A stretch of DNA of 64,000 bases from Kitasatospora sp. SolWspMP-SS2h (GCF_003259315.1 NZ_QLLT01000029.1:1-64000); one strand, 5' to 3'. Counted from the stretch's first letter, positions 7,988 through 16,962 are shown. The notes: generated from the sequence alone by a model not told the origin. Made by a program: numbers and translations.

Positions 7988-10270
7988 TCACCTCAGGCCG
8001 GCGTCCAGGGCGTTGATCAGGGTGCCGGAGGGGGTGTCGCCGGACATCTCCCAGACCATCGCGCCCAGCAGGTTCTTCGACTTCAGCCAGGCGGTCTTCC
8101 GGGCGATCGACCAGGTGTCGTCGAAGGTCCACCACTGGCCGCCGTTGCCGGTGTAGCCGTAGGTGGAGACCGAGACCGGGTCGTGGTAGACCGTCAGGCC
8201 GGGCACCGAGGTGATCAGGTTCTGGTAGCCGCGGGTGCCGGCCTCCTCGGCGAACTGGCCGGGCGCGGCGCCGCCGGCGGCCTGCCAGGCGCCGTGCGCG
8301 CCGCCGTCGGTGACGTTCTGCCAGCCGCGGCCGTAGAACGGGAAGCCGATGGTGAGCTTGCGCGGGTTGACGCCCGCCGCCAGGTAGGTGTCGACGGCGT
8401 TCTCGACCGAGAAGTGGAACGGGTACGGGTCGTTGGGGTCGGCGTACAGGTTGGCCTGCTGGCCGGTCCGGTTCGGCTCCCACGAGTTGTCGCTGCCGGA
8501 GCCGTGGAAGTCGTAGCCCTGGACGTTGGCGATGTCGAGGGACCGGAAGATCTGCGTGAGGTCCCAGCCCTGGCCGATCTTGGCCGGGTCGGCGGGGGTG
8601 AAGGCGGTCAGCAGCCTGTGCGGGCCGCCGAGGGCGTCGAGCTGGCGGCGGAACTCGGCCAGCAGCAGGGTCAGGTTCTGCTTGTCGGCGGCGGAGTGGT
8701 GGTTGCCGGGGTGGCCGTCGGGGGAGCCGGGCCACTCCCAGTCGAGGTCGATGCCGTCGAAGACGCCGGCGGCCGTGCCGGGGCCGCCCGCGCCGTTGTA
8801 GGCGGGCAGGTTGCCCTTGATCCAGATGTCGATGCAGGAGGAGACCAGCTTCTTGCGGGAGGCGTCGGTGGCGGCGGCGTCCGAGAAGTACTTGGAGTAC
8901 GTCCAGCCGCCGAGCGAGACCACGACCTTCAGGTTCGGGTGCTTCGCCTTGAGCTTCTTCAGCTGGTTGAGGTTGCCGCGCAGCGGCGACCAGCCGTCGT
9001 CGGCGACGCCGTCCACGGACTGGGCGGCGCTCATCGGGCGGGCGTAGTCGGCGTCGGCGTCCCCGGCGCCGGTGCCCTGGTCCGGGTCCTCCGGGTCGGC
9101 GGTGGTGCCCTTGGTGACGCCGGCCAGGCAGGTCAGGTTGACCGGGTCGATGTTCTCGAAGGCGTAGTTGACCACGTCGAGCTTGGCGGCGCTGCCGGAG
9201 GTGTCGAGGTTCTTGACGAAGTACTGGCGGCCGTAGATGCCCCACTGCACGAAGTAGCCGACCCGGGAGTACCTGCCGGGCCCGGCGAGGTCGCCGGTGG
9301 TGACGTTCAGGGTGGTGGAGGCGGGCGAGGCGTTGTCGGCGGCGTCCCGGGCCCGGACCGTGAAGGCGTACGGGGTGGCGGGGGAGAGCTGCCCGACGGT
9401 GGCCGAGGTGGCGGTGACGGTCTGCACCAGGGTGCCGTCCTGGTAGACGTCGTACGCGGCGACCCGCCTGTTGTCGGTGGCGGCGTCCCAGGCCAGCGTG
9501 ACGCCGGTGCTGGTGACGCCGGTGGAGCGCGGGTTGCCGGGCGCGGTCGGCGGCACGGTGTCGGTGGCCGGGTCGACGGTGGCGGCGCTCAGCACGGCGC
9601 TGACCGGGCCGGTGTTGCCGCGGGTGTCCCGGGCCCGGACGGTGAGGCCGTACGCGGTGGCCGGGGTCAGGCCGGTCAGCGTGGTGGCGGTGCCGGTGGC
9701 GGTGCCGAGCACCACCGGGCCGTTCAGCACGTCGTACGAGGCGACCGGGAAGTCGCCCCCGGCCGCGGCCGGCCAGCTCAGCGCGAGGGTGTGCGCGGTG
9801 GCGTCGACCAGGGTCGGGGCGCCCGGCGCGGTCGGCGGCACGTCCGGGGTGCCGTCGCACTTGTCGCCGTTGACGCGGCAGTCGAGCGGGGCGGTGATCG
9901 GGCCGTTGCCGATGAACCAGAAGCTGTAGGGCTCGGTCGAGCCGTTCGCGGGCACCGTCGCGTTGTAGTAGGCGTTGGTGGCGACCACGTGGCGGCCGGT
10001 GGTGGTGGAGGTGCCGTTGTAGGTGCCCGTCATGGTGACGCCGGCGGGCAGGTCGAACTCCAGCGTCCAGCCGGTGACGGCGGTCGCGTTGGGGTTCTTG
10101 ACGACGAAGGTGCCCTTCCACCAGGACCCGTAGTCGTCGCCGGTGAAGGCGGCGGTCAGTTTGGCCGCGGCGTGCGCGGGGGTGGCGGCGAGCAGGGCGA
10201 GCGGCAGTGCGAGCGCGGCGAGCAGGGCCAGCAGGCGGGCCCTGAGCCGTGGCCTGGAGCGGACGTGCAT
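7988..10270 (-). CDS. Secreted GH18 chitinase with CBM2 and two fibronectin type III domains
   Basis: A 760-residue exported enzyme that cleaves chitin. The start is ATG 10270, with GGGAG about 8 nt upstream and a signal peptide to about residue 36 (ending near PAHAAA). Domain order: carbohydrate-binding CBM2 (about 37-140, with GSWWKGTFVVKN and GWTLEFDLP), FnIII (about 147-232), FnIII (about 240-326), then a GH18 barrel (about 334-760). The GH18 active site reads DGIDLDWEWP, with catalytic Glu512, and SLGGW marks the third strand. The layout is typical of Streptomyces ChiA/ChiC-like chitinases. Upstream is a DasR-type operator next to a good promoter, nearly identical to the element before the GH19 chitinase. 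Expression is therefore probably controlled by N-acetylglucosamine availability. Confidence 0.95.
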   Translation of the reverse strand: MHVRSRPRLRARLLALLAALALPLALLAATPAHAAAKLTAAFTGDDYGSWWKGTFVVKNPNATAVTGWTLEFDLPAGVTMTGTYNGTSTTTGRHVVATNAYYNATVPANGSTEPYSFWFIGNGPITAPLDCRVNGDKCDGTPDVPPTAPGAPTLVDATAHTLALSWPAAAGGDFPVASYDVLNGPVVLGTATGTATTLTGLTPATAYGLTVRARDTRGNTGPVSAVLSAATVDPATDTVPPTAPGNPRSTGVTSTGVTLAWDAATDNRRVAAYDVYQDGTLVQTVTATSATVGQLSPATPYAFTVRARDAADNASPASTTLNVTTGDLAGPGRYSRVGYFVQWGIYGRQYFVKNLDTSGSAAKLDVVNYAFENIDPVNLTCLAGVTKGTTADPEDPDQGTGAGDADADYARPMSAAQSVDGVADDGWSPLRGNLNQLKKLKAKHPNLKVVVSLGGWTYSKYFSDAAATDASRKKLVSSCIDIWIKGNLPAYNGAGGPGTAAGVFDGIDLDWEWPGSPDGHPGNHHSAADKQNLTLLLAEFRRQLDALGGPHRLLTAFTPADPAKIGQGWDLTQIFRSLDIANVQGYDFHGSGSDNSWEPNRTGQQANLYADPNDPYPFHFSVENAVDTYLAAGVNPRKLTIGFPFYGRGWQNVTDGGAHGAWQAAGGAAPGQFAEEAGTRGYQNLITSVPGLTVYHDPVSVSTYGYTGNGGQWWTFDDTWSIARKTAWLKSKNLLGAMVWEMSGDTPSGTLINALDAGLR

Positions 10271-10329
10271 CGGTACTCCCTGTCTGGTGTGGGGGATTCC
10301 GTACAGGGGTGCCGGGAGCGGCACTCAGG

Positions 10330-10386
10330 AGGGTAGGTGGACTGGACCAACTCGTCAACAGGTCTATACCGGAAGGAGGTTGACGT
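10330..10386 (-). promoter_or_regulatory. GH18 chitinase promoter with DasR-type operator
   Basis: Read on the minus strand, TTGACG (10358-10353) and TACCCT (10335-10330) are separated by 17 nt, about 60 nt before the start codon. Next to the -35 box is AGGTCTATACCG (10360-10371), close to the DasR half-site symmetry GGTCTAGACC. A second related half, TGGACTGGACCAA, lies at 10338-10350. The 30-nt block 10357-10386 matches the block at 14971-15000 before the GH19 chitinase at about 24 positions. DasR is the known GlcNAc-responsive repressor of chitin genes in streptomycetes; assignment here is by site resemblance. Confidence 0.7.
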
Positions 10387-10529
10387 ACCGTCAGTTCCCC
10401 GATCCGTGGAGGGCGGGGCGGTGCCGGCGTCCTGCCGGGCGGGCGCCCCCCGGGGAGGGCGCCGTCCTCCTTGAGGAGCCGATCGATCGGCGCGATGATG
10501 GGCGGGAGAACCGACGGACGGGGAGCGCG

Positions 10530-11330
10530 GTGGGTCTGGGAACGGTGGCGGTGACCGGAGCGGCGGGCACGATCGGTTCGATGGTGCGCGCGGCGCTGCG
10601 GCCCGAGGCGGACCGCCTGGTGCTGCTCGACCGCGTACCGCTCCGCCCGGAGGCCGGGAACGAGGACGTGCGCACGGTGGACCTGCGGGACGCCCCCGCG
10701 GTGGAGTCGGCCCTGGCGGGGGTCGACCGGGTGCTCCACCTGGGCGGCGTGCCCGACGAGGCCCCCCTCCCGGACCTGCTGGAGGCCAACGTGCTGGGCA
10801 CCCACCACGTCCTGGAGGCGGCGCGGCGCACGGGTGCCGGGCGGGTGGTGCTGGCGAGCAGCAACCGGGTGACCGGCTTCCACCCCGCCGGACACCTCAC
10901 CGGCCCCCGGGAGCCGGTCCGCCCCGACGGCCTCTACGGGGTGAGCAAGGTGGCCGTCGAGGCGCTCGGCCGGTTGTACGCCGACAAGTTCGGCCTGTCG
11001 GTGATCTGCCTGCGGATCGGCAGCTTCGAGCCCGGACCCACCGAGCCCCGGCACCTGGCGACCTGGCTGAGCCCGCGCGACGCCCTCGGATACATCCGGG
11101 CCGCCCTGACCGCACCGCCCGCCACCCGCTTCGTCACGGCGTACGCCGTCTCCGCCAACACCCGCCGCTTCTGGGAGCTCCCCGACCTGGCGGAGCTGGC
11201 CTACGTCCCCGTCGACGACGCCGAAGCCCGCGCCGCCGAGGTCCCCGGGCCCCTTCCGGCCGGTCCGACCGGCGTCCAGGGCGGCCGCTACGCCGAGCCC
11301 GGCTTCACCCTCAGGCACCTGCGGCCCTGA
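10530..11330 (+). CDS. NAD-dependent epimerase/dehydratase, uronate dehydrogenase-like
   Basis: A 266-residue short extended SDR. It has the NAD motif VTGAAGTIG, catalytic YGVSK, and the pattern DRVLHLGGVPDE, VLASSNRVTGFHP, RPDGLYGVSK, LYADKFGLSVICLRIGSF. This pattern closely follows bacterial uronate dehydrogenase, which oxidises glucuronate or galacturonate to the aldarolactone with NAD+. The short length (about 265) also fits that family. GTG at 10530 is used, preceded by GGGAG. It lies divergent from the GH18 chitinase and convergent with the ArsR-type gene, with only 9 nt between stops. No other uronate catabolic genes are adjacent, so the physiological substrate is uncertain. Confidence 0.75.
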   Translation: MGLGTVAVTGAAGTIGSMVRAALRPEADRLVLLDRVPLRPEAGNEDVRTVDLRDAPAVESALAGVDRVLHLGGVPDEAPLPDLLEANVLGTHHVLEAARRTGAGRVVLASSNRVTGFHPAGHLTGPREPVRPDGLYGVSKVAVEALGRLYADKFGLSVICLRIGSFEPGPTEPRHLATWLSPRDALGYIRAALTAPPATRFVTAYAVSANTRRFWELPDLAELAYVPVDDAEARAAEVPGPLPAGPTGVQGGRYAEPGFTLRHLRP

Positions 11331-11339
11331 TCCGCCCGG

Positions 11340-12326
11340 TCACGGGCCCAGGAGCTGTTCGGCCAGCGGGCTGCGGGCGTAGAGCACCAGGCGGCCGTGC
11401 CGGGCCCGGGTGACCAGGCGGGTGGCGTGCAGGACGGCCAGGTGCTGGCTGACCGCGCCGGGGGTGACGCCCAGGCGGCGGGCGAGTTCGGTGGTGGCGG
11501 TCGGTTCGCGCAGCAGGGCCAGCAGCCGGGCCTTGGGCGCGCCGAGCAGCTGCTCCAGGGCGCGCGGGGCGGGCGGCGGGTCGGGCGGGCCGGTCAGGGT
11601 GCCCTGGCCGCGGGACACGTAGGTGATCGACGGCGTGAGGTCCGGGCCGATCGCGGTGATCGCGCCGCGCGCGAAGCAGGTCGGCAGCAGGGCCAGGCCG
11701 CGCCGGTCCACCGCGATGTCCAGGTCGCCGACGCCCCAGTTCCGGTCGATCGCCAGCACCCCGTCCGACCAGCGCAGCCGGGCGTCGAGGTCGGCGAACA
11801 GCCCTGCCGCGCCGCGCTCGGCCAGCACCCGGGAGCGGTGCACGATGTCGGCGCGCAGCACCGAGCGGGCCCGCGGCCACCAGGCGGGCTCCAGGACGTG
11901 CGTCCAGTACGCCTGGAGGGCGTCGGCGACCTCGGCGATCAGCGCGGCGGGCCGGTCGGCGCGCTCGGCCAGCAGCGGCGGCAGCGCCCGGTGGTGCGGG
12001 AGGAAGGTCGCCGCCAGCTCGTCGGCCAGCCGGGTCGGGTCGAAGGCCCGGACCACCGCCAGCTCGGCCCGGAACTCCGGGAACGGGACGGCCGGACGGG
12101 GCGTCAGGAAGTCCGGCACGTACTTGTTGCCCGCCACCAGGGCGCGCAGCAGCGGCGCCTGCGGCAGCGCCTCGAAGGCCGGGCGCATCGCCTCGAACGC
12201 CGCGCCGTGCGGGTACTGCCCCGGGTGGGTCCACATCCGCAGGCTGAGCACCGCCTCCTGGAGCGGCGAGCAGGCGAAGTAGGTGGCGGCCAGGTCGGCC
12301 AGCCCGAGCCGGAACCGCAGCACCAC
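11340..12326 (-). CDS. ArsR-type winged-helix transcriptional regulator (DUF5937-like N-terminus)
   Basis: A 328-residue regulator. The C-terminal 85 residues are a winged HTH: LGAPKARLLALLREPTATTELARRLG, then VTPGAVSQHLAVLHATRLVTRARHGR and VLYARSPL; the first two-thirds form a helical actinomycete-specific domain beginning VLRFRLGLADLAATYFACSP. GTG 12326 follows GGGAGG by 4 nt; GTG 12323 is an equally possible start. It is divergent from an MFS transporter gene (start 12437), and the 110-nt gap between them is the natural place for its operator, so control of that transporter is the likely job. The inducing ligand is unknown. Confidence 0.8.
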   Translation of the reverse strand: MVLRFRLGLADLAATYFACSPLQEAVLSLRMWTHPGQYPHGAAFEAMRPAFEALPQAPLLRALVAGNKYVPDFLTPRPAVPFPEFRAELAVVRAFDPTRLADELAATFLPHHRALPPLLAERADRPAALIAEVADALQAYWTHVLEPAWWPRARSVLRADIVHRSRVLAERGAAGLFADLDARLRWSDGVLAIDRNWGVGDLDIAVDRRGLALLPTCFARGAITAIGPDLTPSITYVSRGQGTLTGPPDPPPAPRALEQLLGAPKARLLALLREPTATTELARRLGVTPGAVSQHLAVLHATRLVTRARHGRLVLYARSPLAEQLLGP

Positions 12327-12436
12327 GACGCCTCCCGGGCGGTCCGTCCCGCGCCGGGAGCCGCCGGCGGTCGCCGACGGTTCAGGCGGGGGCTAAATCA
12401 ATACCACGGCCGCTCCGTACCCGGTCTGATCGGGGC

Positions 12437-13687
12437 ATGACCGCCACTGAACCCGCGGCCGCTCCGGCCGTGCCGCTCCCCCCTGCCCGCAGCCGGTTCG
12501 CCCGGCTGCTCCCCGAGGACCCGGTGCTGCGCCGGCTGTCCGCGATCACCCTGGTCAACACCGTCGGCAATGGCCTCGGGATGACGCTCGGAGTGGTGTA
12601 CTTCACCCGGATCGTCGGCTTCGGCGTCGGCACGGTCGGCCTGGTGCTGACGCTCGCCGGGGCCTGCGGGGTGGCGGCGGGCGTCCCGGCCGGGCGGCTG
12701 TCCGACCGGTACGGCCCCAAGCGGGTGCTGGTCGCGCTGCTGGCGGCGCAGGCGCTCTGCGCGGCCGGGTACGTGCTGGTGCACGGGCTGGCGGTGTTCG
12801 CGGTGCTGGCCTGCCTGGCGGCGGTCGCCGACCGGGGCGGCTCGGCGGTGCGCGGGGCGCTGTTCGCCGAGGTGCTGCCGGCCGACGGGCGGGTGGCCGG
12901 CCGGGCCTACCTGCGCTCGGTCACCAACGTCGGCATCTCGGTGGGCACCCTCGGCGCGGCCGCCGTCCTGCAACTGGACACCCGGGGCGCCTACCTGACG
13001 GCGCTGCTGGTCGACGCGGCCTCGTACGGGGCGATCGCGGTGCTGTACGTGCTGCTGGTGCCGGCCACGCCGCGCACCGCCGAGCAGCTCCGGCGGGCGG
13101 CCGACGGGCCGAACCCGGCGCTGCGCGACCGGGCGTTCCTGCTGCTGACCGGCCTGAACGGGCTGGTCACCCTGCAGTTCGTGATGATCGAGGTCGGGCT
13201 GCCGCTGTGGGTGGTGCGCGACACCGACGCGCCGCGCTGGATGGTCGCGGGCGGGATGCTGGTGAACACCGCGCTGGTGATCGTCCTCCAGGTGCGGGCC
13301 ACCCGGGGCACCGAGCGGCCGCGGGCCGCGGCCCTGGTGTTCCGCCGCGGGGCGCTGCTGGTGGCCGCGTCCTGCCTGGTGCTGGGCCTGGCCGCCGGGC
13401 TGCCCGGCTGGGCGGCGGCGCTGCTGGTGGCGGCCGGGGTGGGTTGCCAGGCGCTGGGCGAGGTGTACAGCCAGGCGGGCGCCTGGGCGCTCAGCTACGA
13501 CCTGGCGCGGGACGGCGCGCACGGCGCCTACCAGGGCGTCTTCAACACCGGCATGTCGGGCGCGCTGATGCTCGGCCCGGTGCTGATGACCTCGGTGGTG
13601 ATCACCCACGGCCTGCTCGGCTGGGCGCTGCTGGCGGTGCTGTTCGCCGCCGCGGGCTGGGGGATGACGGCGCTGGTGCGGCGCTGA
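12437..13687 (+). CDS. MFS transporter (divergent from ArsR-type regulator)
   Basis: A 416-residue protein with about 12 membrane segments and the MFS loop motif GRLSDRYGPKRVL between segments 2 and 3 (near residue 90-103). An N-terminal Ala/Pro-rich tail of about 25 residues precedes the first segment. It resembles actinomycete drug-efflux-type major facilitator proteins; the substrate cannot be told. Divergent placement against the ArsR-type gene suggests that regulator controls it. A long perfect hairpin follows the stop. Confidence 0.85.
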   Translation: MTATEPAAAPAVPLPPARSRFARLLPEDPVLRRLSAITLVNTVGNGLGMTLGVVYFTRIVGFGVGTVGLVLTLAGACGVAAGVPAGRLSDRYGPKRVLVALLAAQALCAAGYVLVHGLAVFAVLACLAAVADRGGSAVRGALFAEVLPADGRVAGRAYLRSVTNVGISVGTLGAAAVLQLDTRGAYLTALLVDAASYGAIAVLYVLLVPATPRTAEQLRRAADGPNPALRDRAFLLLTGLNGLVTLQFVMIEVGLPLWVVRDTDAPRWMVAGGMLVNTALVIVLQVRATRGTERPRAAALVFRRGALLVAASCLVLGLAAGLPGWAAALLVAAGVGCQALGEVYSQAGAWALSYDLARDGAHGAYQGVFNTGMSGALMLGPVLMTSVVITHGLLGWALLAVLFAAAGWGMTALVRR

Positions 13688-13695
13688 ACGCGCGT

Positions 13696-13738
13696 ACGGG
13701 GCGGCGGTACTGACCAGCTGTCAGTACCGCCGCCCCGT
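13696..13738. terminator. Perfect 18-bp hairpin between MFS and GH19 chitinase genes
   Basis: Arms 13696-13713 and 13721-13738 are perfect reverse complements with a 7-nt loop (CCAGCTG). It begins 9 nt after the MFS stop and ends 11 nt before the stop of the convergent chitinase, so it can act for both. Confidence 0.9.
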
Positions 13739-13749
13739 CCGTCAGGGCG

Positions 13750-14904
13750 TCAGCAGCTCAGGTTCGAGCCGGTGGGCACGCCCAGGATGGAGGTGAAGTT
13801 GGTGTACGAGTTGACCCGGCTCTGCACCTGGGCGGGGTTGCCGCCGTTGCACTCGATGGAGCCGTTGATGGAGCGGATGGTCTCGCCGAAGCCGTTGCCG
13901 TTGACCATGGCGTTGTGCGGGGTCATGGTGCCCGGCCCGTTCTGGGTCATCCAGTACCAGATGCCGGTCTTCCAGGCGACGGCCGGGTCGGTCTGCACCA
14001 GGTTCGGGTTGTGCAGCAGGTCGATGCCCAGCGCGTCGCCGGCCGCCTTGTAGTTGAAGTTCCAGCTCAGCTGGATCGGCCCGCGGCCGTAGTACGCGGC
14101 CTGCCCGGCCGGGCAGCCGTACGACTGGCTGGTGTCGCAGTAGTGCGGGTAGTTGGCGGTGTTCTGCTCGACGATGTAGACCAGGCCGCCGGTCTCGTGG
14201 CTGACGTTGGCGAGGAACGCCGCCGCCTCCTGCTTCTTCACCGTGTCCGAGCCGGTGTTGGCGAACGCCGGGTAGGCGTTCAGCGCCGCGACCAGGCCGG
14301 AGTAGGTGTAGAAGGAGTTCCGGCTCGGGAACATCTGGTTGAACTGGGCCTCGGAGACCACGAACCCGCCCGGGTTGGGGGTGGTGGACGGGCTCGGGCT
14401 GGTGCCGCCACCGCCGGTGCAGGTGTACGGGCTCCAGAACCAGGTCGAGATGGTCGGGTCGTAGCCCGGGTTGTCGTGGGTGGCGATGTAGTACTGGCCG
14501 TTGGGCGCGTACTTGACGATCGCGCCGGTGGCGTACTGGGTGCCGGCCACCCAGGTCGGGTGGTTGCAGGTGCCCTGGCTGGGGGTCGGGCTGGTGGTGG
14601 TGCCGCCACCGCCGCCGCAGGCGCCCTGGTCGGCCCAGACGCCGGACCCGCCGGTGCTCGGGGTCTCGCCCTGGGTCCACCACTTGGCGTTCCAGTTGTG
14701 CCCGTTGTACGAGGCGGACATCCCGCCGGTGTACACCTGGGTCGCCGAGTACGGGGTGGTGCAGGCGGCGGCCGCGGTCGAGGTGGTGGGCACCATGACG
14801 GCCAGGCCGGTCGCGGCCAGCGCGCCGGTCAGCAGCGCGGCGATCCGGCCGCGGCGGGAGGCGGCGCGGTGCGCCGGGCGGTGGGAGGTGCGGGTGTGGG
14901 GCAT
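13750..14904 (-). CDS. Secreted GH19 chitinase with two small chitin-binding modules
   Basis: A 384-residue exported endochitinase. ATG 14904 is preceded by AAGGAGT and followed by an Arg-rich signal peptide ending near residue 47. Module 1 (about 48-96) is CBM5/12-like with YNGHNWNAKWWTQGETP; a Gly/Thr linker follows; module 2 (about 113-162) has WVAGTQYATGAIVKY and YYIATHDNPG, also CBM5/12-like; another linker precedes the GH19 domain (about 181-384). The catalytic Glu237 is in NVSHETGG, with the second acid near Glu246 and YYGRGPIQLSWNFNY in the cleft. GH19 enzymes of streptomycetes attack crystalline and fungal chitin. It shares its promoter element with the GH18 gene. Confidence 0.95.
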   Translation of the reverse strand: MPHTRTSHRPAHRAASRRGRIAALLTGALAATGLAVMVPTTSTAAAACTTPYSATQVYTGGMSASYNGHNWNAKWWTQGETPSTGGSGVWADQGACGGGGGTTTSPTPSQGTCNHPTWVAGTQYATGAIVKYAPNGQYYIATHDNPGYDPTISTWFWSPYTCTGGGGTSPSPSTTPNPGGFVVSEAQFNQMFPSRNSFYTYSGLVAALNAYPAFANTGSDTVKKQEAAAFLANVSHETGGLVYIVEQNTANYPHYCDTSQSYGCPAGQAAYYGRGPIQLSWNFNYKAAGDALGIDLLHNPNLVQTDPAVAWKTGIWYWMTQNGPGTMTPHNAMVNGNGFGETIRSINGSIECNGGNPAQVQSRVNSYTNFTSILGVPTGSNLSC

Positions 14905-14968
14905 TCGGCCACTCCTTGTGGGGGAACGAGCGGTGTACCCAGCACTCAAGCGAGTCTGTCCGCTGACT

Positions 14969-15000
14969 GTCAATAGGTCTAGACCTTAAGGAAGTTGAGG
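14969..15000 (-). promoter_or_regulatory. GH19 chitinase -35 region with DasR-type operator
   Basis: The perfect palindrome AGGTCTAGACCT (14975-14986) is very close to the DasR-responsive element core. On the minus strand it runs straight into TTGACA (14974-14969), a good -35 box, so a bound repressor would cover the promoter. The -10 box is weak (CTTGAG or TTGAGT 17-18 nt on). The block 14971-15000 is closely similar to the one before the GH18 chitinase. Confidence 0.75.
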
Positions 15001-15159
15001 ACGTGTACGGAACGTCGGTCCGCGCGACCCGGCGGGACGCGCCCGCCGCCGGGCGGCGCGCGCCGGGGGAATCCGGTACTGGCCAGTAGGGCCGGGGTGT
15101 GCCAGGGTGCAGACGACGCCCCTCCGACCCACCCTCAGCCGGAAAGGCAGGCCCGCCCG

Positions 15160-15924
15160 ATGACCCGCGAAGTGCCGCTCGTCCGCCGTACCACCGCCGA
15201 CGCCGTCGCCACCCTGGAACTCGACTCCCCGCACAACCGCAACGCCCTCTCCGGCCGCCTGATGGCCGAACTCACCGCCGGGCTCGCCGACGCCGCCGCC
15301 GACCCCGCGGTCCGCGCCGTCGTCCTCGGCCACACCGGCCGGGTGTTCTGCGCCGGCGCCGACCTCTCCGAGGCCACCGGCGACGACCCCACCGTCGGAC
15401 CGCGCGGCCTGGTCGCCCTGCAACGGGCCCTGGTCGACTGCCCCAAGCCGGTCATCGCCCTGGTCGACGGCCACGTCCGGGCCGGCGGGCTCGGCCTGGT
15501 CGGCTCCTGCGACCTCGCCGTCGCCGGACCGGACTCCACCTTCGCCTTCACCGAGTCCCGCCTCGGCCTGGCCCCCGCCGTCATCTCGCTGCCGCTGCGC
15601 CCCAAGCTCGACCCGCGCGCCGCCGCCCGCTACTACCTCACCGGCGAGACCTTCGACTCCGCCGAGGCCGCCCGGATCGGCCTGGTCACCGAGGCCGCCG
15701 ACGACGCCCCCGCCGCGCTGCGCACCCTGCTGGACGCGATCCGGCTCTGCTCGCCGCAGGGCCTGGCCAAGTCCAAGCTGCTCGCCAACGCCGCCGTCCG
15801 GGAGTCCTTCGACCGGCACACCGAGGAACTTGTCGCGCTGTCGGCGAAGCTGTTCGGCTCCGAGGAGGCGCAGGAGGGCATGCGGGCCTTCCTGGCCAAG
15901 CGGCCCGCCCGCTGGGTGCGCTGA
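15160..15924 (+). CDS. Enoyl-CoA hydratase/isomerase family protein (crotonase)
   Basis: A 254-residue crotonase. ATG 15160 has GGAAAGG upstream. Oxyanion-hole segments are HNRNALSGRL and VFCAGADLSE. The helix that normally carries the first catalytic Glu reads VRAGGLGLVGSCDLAVA, with Gly where Glu144 of rat hydratase aligns, while the second acid is kept in FTESRLGLAP. Many actinomycete relatives share the RAGGLGLV pattern, so this may be a subfamily trait, but simple hydration by the classical two-Glu mechanism is not assured. It probably acts on an acyl-CoA in fatty-acid or branched-chain amino-acid breakdown. Confidence 0.85.
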   Translation: MTREVPLVRRTTADAVATLELDSPHNRNALSGRLMAELTAGLADAAADPAVRAVVLGHTGRVFCAGADLSEATGDDPTVGPRGLVALQRALVDCPKPVIALVDGHVRAGGLGLVGSCDLAVAGPDSTFAFTESRLGLAPAVISLPLRPKLDPRAAARYYLTGETFDSAEAARIGLVTEAADDAPAALRTLLDAIRLCSPQGLAKSKLLANAAVRESFDRHTEELVALSAKLFGSEEAQEGMRAFLAKRPARWVR

Positions 15925-16011
15925 CCGGCGGCGACGGCGCCAAGTTACCGGCCGGTGTGAATTTGCTCCCGTTGCCGTTCCCCGGCCCGCACCGGCCGGT
16001 ACGGTGAGCGC

Positions 16012-16776
16012 ATGTCGATCGTCCGCAGGCTGCTCGGACCCGTCCGCGAGAGGTCGCGCCGGGCGGCCGGGCGCGCCGTGCACCGCGGCTGGCGCTGGGC
16101 GCAGGAGGCGGGCGCGGTCAGCAACCGCAACCCCGGGCCGTACCGGTTCGGCGAGCTCGGCGACGGCACCAAGCTCGCCTTCCCGCTCGGCACCGTCTTC
16201 AACGAGCGCTGGATCACCATCGGCCCGTTCGCCATCATCGGCGAACGCGTCACCCTCTCGGCCGGGTTCCTGCCCGGGCTCGACCTCGGCCCCGAGCCGA
16301 TCGTCCGGATCGGCGGCGGCTGCGTGATCGGCCGCGGCAGCCACATCGTCGGCCACCAGCGGATCGAGCTCGGCGACGACGTGTGGACCGGCCCCGGCGT
16401 CTACATCACCGACCAGGCCCACGAGTACCGCGACACCGAACTGCCGATCGGCAAGCAGTGGCCCCGCAACGCGCCCGTCTCGATCGGCGCCGGCTCCTGG
16501 ATCGGCACCGGCGCGGTGATCCTCCCCGGTGCCCGGATCGGCCGCAACGTGGTGGTCGCCGCCAACTCCGTGGTAGCCGGCGAAGTCCCCGACTACGCCG
16601 TGGTGGCCGGCGCCCCCGCCCGCCAGGTCCGCACCTGGAGCCCCGAACGGGGCTGGCAGCCCCCCATCCGCCACGAGCCCCCCCGCCCCGTCCCCGACGG
16701 CGTCACCGCCGAACAGCTCCGCGCCCTGGTCGGCTGGGACCTGCGCCTCCCCGGCGAACAGCCGGCCCCCGAGTAG
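16012..16776 (+). CDS. Left-handed beta-helix acyltransferase
   Basis: A 254-residue protein. After a basic, amphipathic N-terminus of about 40 residues come hexapeptide repeats from about residue 65 to 205: IGPFAIIGERVTL, GGGCVIGRGSHIVG, IELGDDVWTGPGVYI, then IGAGSWIGTGAVILPG, ARIGRNVVVAANSVV. The loop DQAHEYRDTE holds the His typical of maltose/galactoside O-acetyltransferase-type active sites. It probably transfers an acetyl or other acyl group from a CoA thioester to a sugar or small molecule; the acceptor is unknown. The C-terminal 40 residues are Pro-rich. It follows the crotonase by 87 nt, and the end faces a convergent MFS gene across a hairpin. Confidence 0.8.
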   Translation: MSIVRRLLGPVRERSRRAAGRAVHRGWRWAQEAGAVSNRNPGPYRFGELGDGTKLAFPLGTVFNERWITIGPFAIIGERVTLSAGFLPGLDLGPEPIVRIGGGCVIGRGSHIVGHQRIELGDDVWTGPGVYITDQAHEYRDTELPIGKQWPRNAPVSIGAGSWIGTGAVILPGARIGRNVVVAANSVVAGEVPDYAVVAGAPARQVRTWSPERGWQPPIRHEPPRPVPDGVTAEQLRALVGWDLRLPGEQPAPE

Positions 16777-16962
16777 CGCCGCCGACGGCGGCGGCCCGGA
16801 CGGCGGCGCGTCGGAGCGGACCGGCACCGGGCGGCCCGGCACCGTCGGCCCGGAACTCCGGTCCGTGCTCCGGTGGCCGGATCCGGCGGGTCGCCGGCTC
16901 GTGGACCCGGACGGGCGGGGGAGCCGACGGCCGCCGGTCCGCCACGGACGGTGAGGCGGCGG

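Noticed and set aside
6690..11318. Long minus-strand frame of over 1500 residues
   Set aside because: It crosses three supported genes in other frames and shows only Arg/Pro/Gly-rich shadow composition.
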